Source: Tepidibacter thalassicus DSM 15285
Lineage (GTDB): Bacteria; Bacillota; Clostridia; Peptostreptococcales; Peptostreptococcaceae
Assembly (NCBI RefSeq): GCF_900129915.1
Contig: NZ_FQXH01000010.1
Coordinates: forward strand, 1 to 64,000
Length of the DNA: 64,000 nt
Reading direction: 5' to 3'
Shown one piece after another: positions 56,576 through 63,524 of the stretch. A program made the translations under genes and the position numbers. The stretch's first letter is position 1; each line of letters opens with the position of its first letter. The notes beneath the pieces were generated by a model. That model had not been told where the DNA came from. It saw nothing but the letters and a program-made list of their open reading frames with translations, and made no database searches.

Positions 56576-57599
56576 TGTATTTACATCTCAAAATAACAAA
56601 TGGAATGAATACATACAGTATATGCCAATAGAGTATCGGGATATATATTATACACTAGATTATCATAAATTGTACGAAAAAAGGGGAAAAAGTGAAGCGA
56701 GATGTTTTGTATATGAAGACGGAGAAAAAATAGCTTTATATCCTTTCTTATTAAACAAAATAGAAAATGAAAATTTGAAAGAAGATTATTTTGATATTGA
56801 AACTGTATATGGATATACAGGGCCTATATCTAATTCAAATGATAAAAATTTTTTATCGTCTTTTGAAAATGAATTTTTAAATTACTGTAAATCAAACAAT
56901 ATTCTTGCTGAATTTATAAGATTTAATCCACTGATTGATAATATTAATATATTTAAACATAATATAGAAATATTAAAAAATAGAACGACTGTAATTGTAA
57001 ATTTAGATAAAGACATACAATCTATATGGGAAAATTCAATAAGCAGTAAAAATAGAAATATGATAAGAAAAGCAGAAAAGTTTGGATTAAAAGTGAGAAA
57101 ATCAAATGATTATAGTGCGTTTAAGAAAATTTATTATAAAACAATGGAAAAGGTCAAAGCTTCTTCATTTTATTATTTTGGTGATGAGTATTTTGAGAAT
57201 ATAAGTAAAAGCGATAATTGTATTTTATTTGAAGTTGTTTTAAATGATGAGGTTATTGCTGGAGGACTTTTTTTAAAGTACGGACAGTATTTTCACTATC
57301 ATTTATCTGGGAGTTTGAGTGAATATTTAAAATATGCTCCTAACAACTTAATGCTTATGGAAGCTATAAAATACGCTAAAAGTATTGGATTAAAAAAAAT
57401 GCACCTTGGGGGTGGAATTACAAGTGATCCTCAAGATAGACTTTTTAAATTTAAAAAAAGCTTTTCAAAACAAACGTTGGATTTTTATATAGGAAAAAGA
57501 GTTCACAATGAACAGATATACAATAAATTATGTGATGAATGGCTATTAAATAATCCCGACAAAAATCCAGTATATTTTCTCTTATACAAGCAGAGGTGA
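56568..57599 (+). CDS. FemAB/GNAT-like acyltransferase
   Basis: 343-aa two-lobed GNAT protein of the FemAB-related type (SSKNRNMIRKAEKFGLKVR, LMLMEAIKYAKSIGLKKMHLGGG). Proteins like this N-acylate amino sugars or add amino acids. In the legionaminic route one acetylation (LegH) is needed after the LegC transamination; no classical LegH is present in the window, so this is a candidate, not proven. GAAGGAG precedes the ATG. Confidence 0.65.
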   Translation: MINVFTSQNNKWNEYIQYMPIEYRDIYYTLDYHKLYEKRGKSEARCFVYEDGEKIALYPFLLNKIENENLKEDYFDIETVYGYTGPISNSNDKNFLSSFENEFLNYCKSNNILAEFIRFNPLIDNINIFKHNIEILKNRTTVIVNLDKDIQSIWENSISSKNRNMIRKAEKFGLKVRKSNDYSAFKKIYYKTMEKVKASSFYYFGDEYFENISKSDNCILFEVVLNDEVIAGGLFLKYGQYFHYHLSGSLSEYLKYAPNNLMLMEAIKYAKSIGLKKMHLGGGITSDPQDRLFKFKKSFSKQTLDFYIGKRVHNEQIYNKLCDEWLLNNPDKNPVYFLLYKQR

Positions 57600-57605
57600 T
57601 TTTTG

Positions 57606-58304
57606 ATGGAAATTTTGGCAATAATACCTGCTAGAGGGGGATCGAAAGGGGTTTTTAGAAAAAATATAAAAAATTTTAACGGAAAGCCGTTAATAGCATG
57701 GACAATTGAAGCTGCAAAAAAATCTAAATATGTAAATAAAGTTTTAGTAAATACAGAAGATGAGGAAATAGCACAAATTTCTAGAAAATATGGAGCAGAT
57801 ATTCCTTTTTTAAGACCTGAAAATTTAGCCAAGGATGATACTCCTACAATGGAAGTTATTATTCATGCTTTGAACAAATTAAAAGAAAATTTTAATTATA
57901 ACCCTGAATATACACTACTTCTTCAATGTACATCTCCTCTTAGGAATAAAAATCATATAGATGAAGCGATTGAATTGATTATTGATAAAAACGTTGATTC
58001 TGTAATTTCAGTTACTGAAGTAGAACATACACCGTTTTGGATGAAAAGAATAGATGATAATGGATATTTAGAGGATTTTATAGAATACGATAAAAAAATT
58101 TTTACAAGAAGACAAGACTTTCCTAAACTGTACAGATTAAATGGAGCAATATACATAGCGAAAACAGAAAAACTATTAGAATTTAGGGATTTTGAAATGA
58201 AAAAAACAATACCTTATGTAATGGATAGAGTGAGCTCAATAGATATAGATTCACTTGATGATTTTAATATAGCTCAGTTTTATATGAAAAATTTAAAAGG
58301 GTGA
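57606..58304 (+). CDS. legF: CMP-nonulosonic acid synthetase (LegF/NeuA type)
   Basis: 232-aa cytidylyltransferase: IIPARGGSKGVFRKNIK at the N-terminus, LLQCTSPLRNKNHID (about 101) and RRQDFPKLYRLNGAIY (about 160). Activates the nonulosonic acid as its CMP derivative, the Maf donor. GTGATTTTTG precedes ATG 57606; TTG 57603 is an alternative. Confidence 0.88.
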   Translation: MEILAIIPARGGSKGVFRKNIKNFNGKPLIAWTIEAAKKSKYVNKVLVNTEDEEIAQISRKYGADIPFLRPENLAKDDTPTMEVIIHALNKLKENFNYNPEYTLLLQCTSPLRNKNHIDEAIELIIDKNVDSVISVTEVEHTPFWMKRIDDNGYLEDFIEYDKKIFTRRQDFPKLYRLNGAIYIAKTEKLLEFRDFEMKKTIPYVMDRVSSIDIDSLDDFNIAQFYMKNLKG

Positions 58305-58308
58305 TTAT

Positions 58309-59361
58309 ATGAAAATACAGGATGTATTTGCAAAATTAGATTTTTCATTAAAAGAAATAATGAAAATTATAGATAATACAGCAAAGGGAATAGCAATTAT
58401 AGTAGACGATAATGAAAGACTTATAGGTACTATAACTGATGGAGATATTAGAAGAGCATTGCTCAATGGAATTTCATTGGAGGAAAAGGCAAAAAAAATA
58501 ACTAATACTAATTGTGTATTTGTACATGAAAATTACTCTGATACATTTATAAAAAATATATTCATAAGTAAAAAAATTATGCAAATACCAGTTGTAGATG
58601 AAAATATGAAGGTAGTAGATATTTTATTTTTTAATGATTTACATAATAACGCAAAAGAGAAAGAAAATTATGCACTGATAATGGCTGGGGGGTTAGGAAC
58701 TAGACTTAGACCTCTTACAGAAGAAATTCCAAAGCCGATGCTAAGAGTGGGAGATAGACCGATACTTGAAACTATAATTATTCAGCTTAGAGATTTTGGA
58801 TATAAAAACATATTAATATCTGTCAATTATAAATCGCATATTATAGAAGATTATTTTCAAGATGGTCAAAATTTTGGAGTGAAAATAAAGTATATATATG
58901 AGCCTAAAAGAATGGGAACTGCTGGAGCTATAAAACTCGCTCAGCAGTATTTAGATAAACATTTTTTTGTTATAAATGGAGATATACTTACAAAACTCAA
59001 CTTTGAAAAACTTATGAATTATCATATAGAAAATGAAAATTGTATAACAATAGCAAGTCGTAAATACGATATTAATGTTCCGTATGGAGTTTTACAACTT
59101 GAAGATGATAAAGTTGTAAAACTTACGGAAAAACCGACTATAAATAATTTTGTAAGTGGAGGAATATACTGTTTAGATCCAATAGTAATAGACTATATTC
59201 CTGATTTTGAATATTATGACATAACAACTTTGATAGAGAAAATAATAAGAGAAAATAAATGTATAGGAAGTTTTCCGATTACAGAATATTGGATGGATAT
59301 AGGGTATATTGAAGATTACAATAGAGCAAATGAAGATTATTTTAAAATTTTTAAGAGGTGA
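58309..59361 (+). CDS. ptmE: PtmE-like sugar-phosphate guanylyltransferase (CBS pair + NTP transferase)
   Basis: 350 aa. Residues 1-115 are a pair of CBS modules (GTITDGDIRRALL); from 122 a nucleotidyltransferase with MAGGLGTRLRPLTEEIPKPM, and INGDIL at about 222. The same domain order is found in Campylobacter PtmE, which makes GDP-GlcN for legionaminic acid. The CBS pair suggests adenylate- or guanylate-level control. Confidence 0.82.
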   Translation: MKIQDVFAKLDFSLKEIMKIIDNTAKGIAIIVDDNERLIGTITDGDIRRALLNGISLEEKAKKITNTNCVFVHENYSDTFIKNIFISKKIMQIPVVDENMKVVDILFFNDLHNNAKEKENYALIMAGGLGTRLRPLTEEIPKPMLRVGDRPILETIIIQLRDFGYKNILISVNYKSHIIEDYFQDGQNFGVKIKYIYEPKRMGTAGAIKLAQQYLDKHFFVINGDILTKLNFEKLMNYHIENENCITIASRKYDINVPYGVLQLEDDKVVKLTEKPTINNFVSGGIYCLDPIVIDYIPDFEYYDITTLIEKIIRENKCIGSFPITEYWMDIGYIEDYNRANEDYFKIFKR

Positions 59362-59366
59362 TTGTA

Positions 59367-60359
59367 TTGGATTTAAAGGGAAAAAAAGTTCTAATTACAG
59401 GATCAGAAGGATTTATAGGAAGTCATTTAACTGAAAGGCTAGTTGAGATTGGAGCGGATGTTACAGCACTTGTTCAATATAATTCATTTAATAGTTGGGG
59501 ATGGATAGATACTTTTGATGAAAATGTAAAAAAAGAAATAAATGTATATACTGGAGATATTAGAGAGTACGATAGTATTTCTAAAGCTGTAAAAGGACAA
59601 GATGTAGTGTTTCATCTTGCAGCACTTATTGCTATACCTTATTCATATCAATCACCAATGGCGTATGTAAGAACAAATGTAGAAGGAACGGCTAATGTTT
59701 TACAAGCTTGTAGAGAATGCGAAGTTGAAAAAATAGTTCATACATCTACAAGTGAAACTTATGGAACTGCTTTGTACGTTCCAATAGATGAGAACCATCC
59801 ACTTCAAGGACAATCCCCGTATTCAGCTTCAAAAATTGGAGCGGATAAAATAGCAGAAAGTTTTTATAGAAGTTTTAATATGCCTATTTCGACAATTAGA
59901 CCTTTTAATACGTATGGACCAAGACAATCAGCAAGAGCTGTAATTCCCACTATAATATCTCAAATACTTTCGGGAAAAAAAGAAATAAAGCTTGGAAGTT
60001 TAACACCTACAAGAGATTTTAATTATGTTAAGGATACTGTAGAAGCGTTTATTAAAATAGCAGAAAGTGAAAAAACTATAGGTCAAGTTATAAATGTCGG
60101 ATCTAATTATGAAATAAGTATAGGTGATTTAGTTAAAAAAATTATAGATATAATAGGTGAAGATATAAAAATAGTTACAGATGAAAAAAGAATAAGACCT
60201 CAAAAAAGTGAAGTAAATAGGTTGTGGGCTGATAATACTAAAATAAAGGAACTAACAGATTGGACACCTAAATATACTTTAGATGAAGGATTATCTGAAA
60301 CTATAAAGTGGATAAGAGATAATATGAAGTATTTTAAAACGGATATTTATAATGTGTAG
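59367..60359 (+). CDS. legB: NAD-dependent 4,6-dehydratase (LegB-like)
   Basis: 330-aa extended SDR enzyme: ITGSEGFIGSHL (NAD loop), TSETYG and YSASK (Tyr/Lys catalytic pair), RPFNTYGPRQS. It fits GDP-GlcNAc 4,6-dehydratase LegB. Start TTG 59367 is favoured by AAGAGGTGA 5-9 nt upstream; GTG 59358 lies in that site. The 270 nt after it hold a large palindrome. Confidence 0.83.
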   Translation: MDLKGKKVLITGSEGFIGSHLTERLVEIGADVTALVQYNSFNSWGWIDTFDENVKKEINVYTGDIREYDSISKAVKGQDVVFHLAALIAIPYSYQSPMAYVRTNVEGTANVLQACRECEVEKIVHTSTSETYGTALYVPIDENHPLQGQSPYSASKIGADKIAESFYRSFNMPISTIRPFNTYGPRQSARAVIPTIISQILSGKKEIKLGSLTPTRDFNYVKDTVEAFIKIAESEKTIGQVINVGSNYEISIGDLVKKIIDIIGEDIKIVTDEKRIRPQKSEVNRLWADNTKIKELTDWTPKYTLDEGLSETIKWIRDNMKYFKTDIYNV

Positions 60360-60367
60360 GTAAAATT

Positions 60368-60565
60368 GTAGGATGCACACGAAAATAACACTCATACAAT
60401 GAATATTTTGAAAAAACTAAGTTTCATTTCATAAAAAATTCTAAAAGCTTTAAAACTCGCTATCGCTCAGACACAAAGCTTTTTTAACGAATTTTTTATT
60501 TCATTTAACAAGTTTTTTAACAAAATATTTATGAGTATTCCTTTATATTTTCATATGCATCCTAC
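60368..60565 (+). repeat. 198-bp imperfect palindrome (MITE-like)
   Basis: Perfect 10-bp ends GTAGGATGCA/TGCATCCTAC, then arms that pair throughout with small gaps (for example aatattttg...aaaaaact with agttttttaacaaaatatt, and aaagctttt blocks) around a central loop cgctatcgctcagacac near 60463-60479. No coding capacity. Sits between legB and legC in the same operon. Confidence 0.75.
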
Positions 60566-60630
60566 TTAATTGAAATGATATGTTTTATAAAAAGTAATAA
60601 ATTTGAGGAGAAAAGTTAGGAGTTGAAGAT

Positions 60631-61725
60631 ATGATTCCGTTGTGTATACCTGAAATACGAGGAAATGAGTGGAAATACATTAAGGAGTGTTTAGATACAA
60701 ATTGGGTATCTTCTGCGGGGAGTTATGTCGATAAGTTTGAAGAAGATTTTTTGAGGTATTTAAATATAAAAAAAGCAGTAGTTACTGTAAATGGAACGGC
60801 AGCAATTCATCTTGCATTAAAAGTACTTGGAATAGGAGAAGGTGATGAGGTTGTAGTTCCATCTCTTACATTTATATCTCCTGTGAACGCAGTAAGATAT
60901 GTAGGTGCAGATCCTGTATTTGTAGATGTAAGCAGAGATACATTTGTAATGGATGCTGAAAAAATAGAAAAAGCTATAACTCCAAATACAAAGGCTATAT
61001 TAGTTGTTCATATATATGGACATCCTGTTGATATGGATAAAATTATGGATATAGCAAAAAAACACAATTTATATGTAATAGAAGATGCAACAGAAAGTTT
61101 GGGTTCTTTATATAAAGGAAAACATACGGGGACAATTGGAGATGTAGGGTGTTTTAGTTTTAATGGCAATAAGTTGATAACTACTGGTGCAGGAGGAATG
61201 CTTGTTACTAATAATGAGGAGATAGGTGAAAGAGTAAAATATTTATCTACACAGACTAAGACTTTGCTTGATAACGGTGGATTTTTTCATGAAGAAATAG
61301 GGTATAACTATAGAATGCCTAATATTCTTGCTGCCATGGGGTGTGCACAGCTTGAAAAAATAGATGAGTACATAAGTATTAAAAGGGAAAATGCTTTAGT
61401 TTACAATAAACTTTTGGAAAACACAAGGGGAATTACTATACCTGCTGAAAGAGAATATGCTAGAAATGTTTATTGGTTGTATTCAATTATTATAGAAGAT
61501 GATTTTGGTATTACTAGAGATGAACTTATAAATAGATTAAAAGAGAGAGGAGTTCAGACAAGACCGTTTTTTACACCAGTTCACAAAATGCCTCCATATA
61601 TGAAGTGTAGGCATTTGGATATGACTGTTACAGAAGAATTAGCTAATAAAGGAATAAATTTACCGAGTTCAGTTGGAATTAAGAGAGAAGAAATAGAAAT
61701 TATATGTGATATTATAAAAAATTGA
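60631..61725 (+). CDS. legC: Sugar aminotransferase LegC-like (DegT family)
   Basis: 364-aa PLP enzyme: NWVSSAGSYVDKFEE, NGTAAIHLALK, VIEDATESLGS (cofactor Asp), and SFNGNKLITTGAGG with the PLP lysine. Very similar in plan to LegC/perosamine synthase-type enzymes that put an amino group at C4 of the 4-keto sugar made by LegB. Ribosome binding site GAGGAG/AGGAG upstream. Separated from legB by the palindromic repeat. Confidence 0.87.
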   Translation: MIPLCIPEIRGNEWKYIKECLDTNWVSSAGSYVDKFEEDFLRYLNIKKAVVTVNGTAAIHLALKVLGIGEGDEVVVPSLTFISPVNAVRYVGADPVFVDVSRDTFVMDAEKIEKAITPNTKAILVVHIYGHPVDMDKIMDIAKKHNLYVIEDATESLGSLYKGKHTGTIGDVGCFSFNGNKLITTGAGGMLVTNNEEIGERVKYLSTQTKTLLDNGGFFHEEIGYNYRMPNILAAMGCAQLEKIDEYISIKRENALVYNKLLENTRGITIPAEREYARNVYWLYSIIIEDDFGITRDELINRLKERGVQTRPFFTPVHKMPPYMKCRHLDMTVTEELANKGINLPSSVGIKREEIEIICDIIKN

Positions 61726-61754
61726 AATAATGTAATGATAATCAACTTCGAAAT

Positions 61755-61806
61755 AAAAACATTAAAATTTTAGCGTTATTCGCAATAAAATTTTAATGTT
61801 TTTATT
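61755..61806 (+). terminator. Terminator of the glycosylation island
   Basis: An 18-bp stem, aaaaacattaaaatttta pairing with taaaattttaatgttttt, with a T-rich tail. Confidence 0.8.
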
Positions 61807-61838
61807 TAATTTTAAAAAGAAAAGGAGTTGGATTTTTA

Positions 61839-62567
61839 ATGATTAATTTTGTAATTTGTGAAGATGATCGAGTTATATCTAGTGAGGTTGTGAATATAGT
61901 TGAAGGTTTTATGGCAAAACAAGAGTATAGTTTTAGTATAGGGCTTGTTAAAGATTCGACAAAAGGTGTAGTTGATTATGTAAAGCAAAATCTAGATAAA
62001 AAAAATATTTATATTTTAGATATAGAGCTTAAAGATAATAAAAATGGGATTCAACTTGCAAGAGAAATACGGAAATATGATAATAATGGAGAAATAATAT
62101 TTTTAACAAATCATCCAACAATGGTAATGTATGTTTTTAAATATAGATTAAAAGCATTAGATTTTATAGATAAACAAGATGATATAAAACGAAGGTTGAT
62201 AGAAAATTTTGAAATTATATTGAGTAAATACTTAAAAACAGAAAATAAATTTATAACAATTAAGTGTGGTAATAGGACTTATTTATTAAATCTTGATGAA
62301 ATAATTAGCATAAAAACTACTAATATAAATGGAAAATTAAGAGTATCTACTATAGATGGACAAATTGAGTTTTATGGAAGGCTTAAAAATATAGAAAAAG
62401 AATTAGATGAAAGATTTTATAAATCTCATAAAGCTTGTATTGTAAATAAAAATTATATAAAATTAATAAACAAAAAAAGAAATGATATGTATATTCTTAT
62501 GAGTAATGGAGAATTATGTTTTTTATCTAAAAAATATATTAAAGGTTTAGTAAAGGGAATGGAATAG
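61839..62567 (+). CDS. LytTR-type response regulator (AgrA-like), orphan
   Basis: 242 aa: receiver domain (CEDD acidic pocket near residue 7-10, phosphorylated Asp in YILDIEL about residue 61, FLTNH) and a C-terminal LytTR DNA-binding domain (KTTNINGKLRVST, YKSHKACIVNKNYIK). No histidine kinase or peptide gene is adjacent. The place between the glycosylation island and csrA2/csrA3/flagellin 3 suggests control of flagellin switching or surface sugars, by inference only. AAAAGGAG precedes the ATG. Confidence 0.88.
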   Translation: MINFVICEDDRVISSEVVNIVEGFMAKQEYSFSIGLVKDSTKGVVDYVKQNLDKKNIYILDIELKDNKNGIQLAREIRKYDNNGEIIFLTNHPTMVMYVFKYRLKALDFIDKQDDIKRRLIENFEIILSKYLKTENKFITIKCGNRTYLLNLDEIISIKTTNINGKLRVSTIDGQIEFYGRLKNIEKELDERFYKSHKACIVNKNYIKLINKKRNDMYILMSNGELCFLSKKYIKGLVKGME

Positions 62568-62678
62568 TATGTATTATTTAAAAAACATCGTGAAATACTT
62601 GAATATTATTCGCGAAATGTAAAATTTAATAATATTATATAATGTAAATTTAAAAAAGATCTTTATGCGAGATGTATA

Positions 62679-62707
62679 TTGAAATAATACAAGTGAAAAT
62701 GTATTAT
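62679..62707 (+). promoter_or_regulatory. Candidate sigma-A promoter for the csrA2 unit
   Basis: TTGAAA (62679-62684), 17 nt, TATTAT (62702-62707). No sigma-D site was found here. The leader holds an agtataact/agttatact hairpin (62761-62793). Confidence 0.5.
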
Positions 62708-62753
62708 TATATAGTAAGATTGAATAATTTGTTGAATTTTTATTTTAAAGGAG

Positions 62754-62852
62754 ATGATGAAGTATAACTTGTTATTTGGGCACTTAAGTTATACTGAATT
62801 AGTAGTGCAACCGGCCTTTTACTTTATAAATTTAAGTTCAAGGAGTGAATAA
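62754..62852 (+). CDS. Candidate 32-aa small protein upstream of csrA2
   Basis: A 32-codon frame with a strong AAAGGAG 4-5 nt before a double ATG; it ends 3 nt before the csrA2 ATG and contains the csrA2 ribosome binding site. Layout suggests a leader peptide translationally coupled to csrA2. No family recognised. Confidence 0.45.
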   Translation: MMKYNLLFGHLSYTELVVQPAFYFINLSSRSE

Positions 62853-62855
62853 AGA

Positions 62856-63026
62856 ATGTTAGTATTAGGCAGAAAGATAGGTGAATATGTAGTAATTGGT
62901 GGCATGATAAAAGTAAAAGTAATAGAAGGTGGGAGAGGGCGGTTAAGACTTGCGATAGATGCTCCGAAGGATATGGATATAATTAGAGGTGAAAAATGGG
63001 AAAAACAAAAGCGTAAATTTTTATAA
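62856..63026 (+). CDS. csrA: Short CsrA paralogue (csrA2)
   Basis: 56-aa CsrA-family protein: MLVLGRKIGEYVVI at the N-terminus, RLRLAIDAPKDMDIIRGE with the key RNA-binding arginine (residue 44), then a short basic tail (KWEKQKRKFL). It lacks the long C-terminal helix of the fliW-linked copy. AAGGAG lies 10 nt before the ATG. Similar to csrA3 (63268) rather than to csrA at 48432, so these two share a separate origin. Confidence 0.88.
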   Translation: MLVLGRKIGEYVVIGGMIKVKVIEGGRGRLRLAIDAPKDMDIIRGEKWEKQKRKFL

Positions 63027-63045
63027 AAAATTTTCAAAAAAAGTA

Positions 63046-63072
63046 TAAAGTATTAGAGAAATGTATCGATAT
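63046..63072 (+). promoter_or_regulatory. Sigma-D promoter of the csrA3-flagellin 3 unit
   Basis: TAAA (63046-63049), 15 nt, ATCGATAT (63065-63072). A start near 63079 gives a leader of about 190 nt ahead of csrA3. Confidence 0.75.
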
Positions 63073-63172
63073 AATAGATGAAAGAAATAAATGGAACATT
63101 AAATAAAAAAGTCTTGAAAAAGTATAAAATACCAATACATAATTTTAATATGATAAATGTAATAAAATCATG

Positions 63173-63243
63173 GACGATTAATAAGCTTATTTAATTTCTC
63201 AGGATGAGAAATAATAAATGGGTTTATTAGTCGTCTTTTTTTG
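63173..63243 (+). terminator. Terminator with an embedded GGA hairpin, leader of csrA3
   Basis: gacgattaataa pairs with ttattagtcgtc (one T-G) and seven Ts follow, a proper intrinsic terminator between the sigma-D promoter and csrA3. Its top is a second hairpin, ATTTCTC-AGGAT-GAGAAAT (63194-63212), exposing GGA. A candidate CsrA-responsive attenuator. Confidence 0.7.
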
Positions 63244-63267
63244 TTAAAAAATAAGGAGGGAACCAGG

Positions 63268-63444
63268 ATGTTAGTATTGGGCAGGAAGCCAGGAGAATAT
63301 ATAGTAATTGATGATAAGATAAAAATAAAGGTAGTAAAAAGTGAAAGTGGTCAATTAAGACTTGCAATAGACGCTCCTAGAGAGATGAAAATAATGAGAG
63401 GAGAAGTCTGGGAAAAAGAACAAAAATCTAAAGAAGTAATTTAG
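63268..63444 (+). CDS. csrA: Short CsrA paralogue (csrA3)
   Basis: 58-aa CsrA-family protein: MLVLGRKPGEYIVI, QLRLAIDAPREMKIMRGE, short charged tail. ATG 63268 follows AAGGAGGG; the frame is open to 63241 but that part is the terminator tail and ribosome binding site. The start context AACCAGGATGT resembles the CsrA consensus, so self-repression is plausible. Flagellin 3 follows 80 nt downstream. Confidence 0.9.
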   Translation: MLVLGRKPGEYIVIDDKIKIKVVKSESGQLRLAIDAPREMKIMRGEVWEKEQKSKEVI

Positions 63445-63480
63445 TTATTAAGCCATGGGGCTTGATATAAATAAAAAAAT

Positions 63481-63498
63481 GTGGGAAAGGAAGCCTAC
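63481..63498 (+). promoter_or_regulatory. GGA-loop hairpin, putative CsrA site in flagellin 3 leader
   Basis: GTGGG-AAAGGAAG-CCTAC: a 5-bp stem (one G-T) with GGA in an 8-nt loop, 27 nt before the ATG. A small aagcc-atgg-ggctt hairpin lies at 63450-63463. The Shine-Dalgarno AAGGAGG gives a second GGA. Confidence 0.55.
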
Positions 63499-63524
63499 AT
63501 AAAAAATTCAAGGAGGTATGTATT

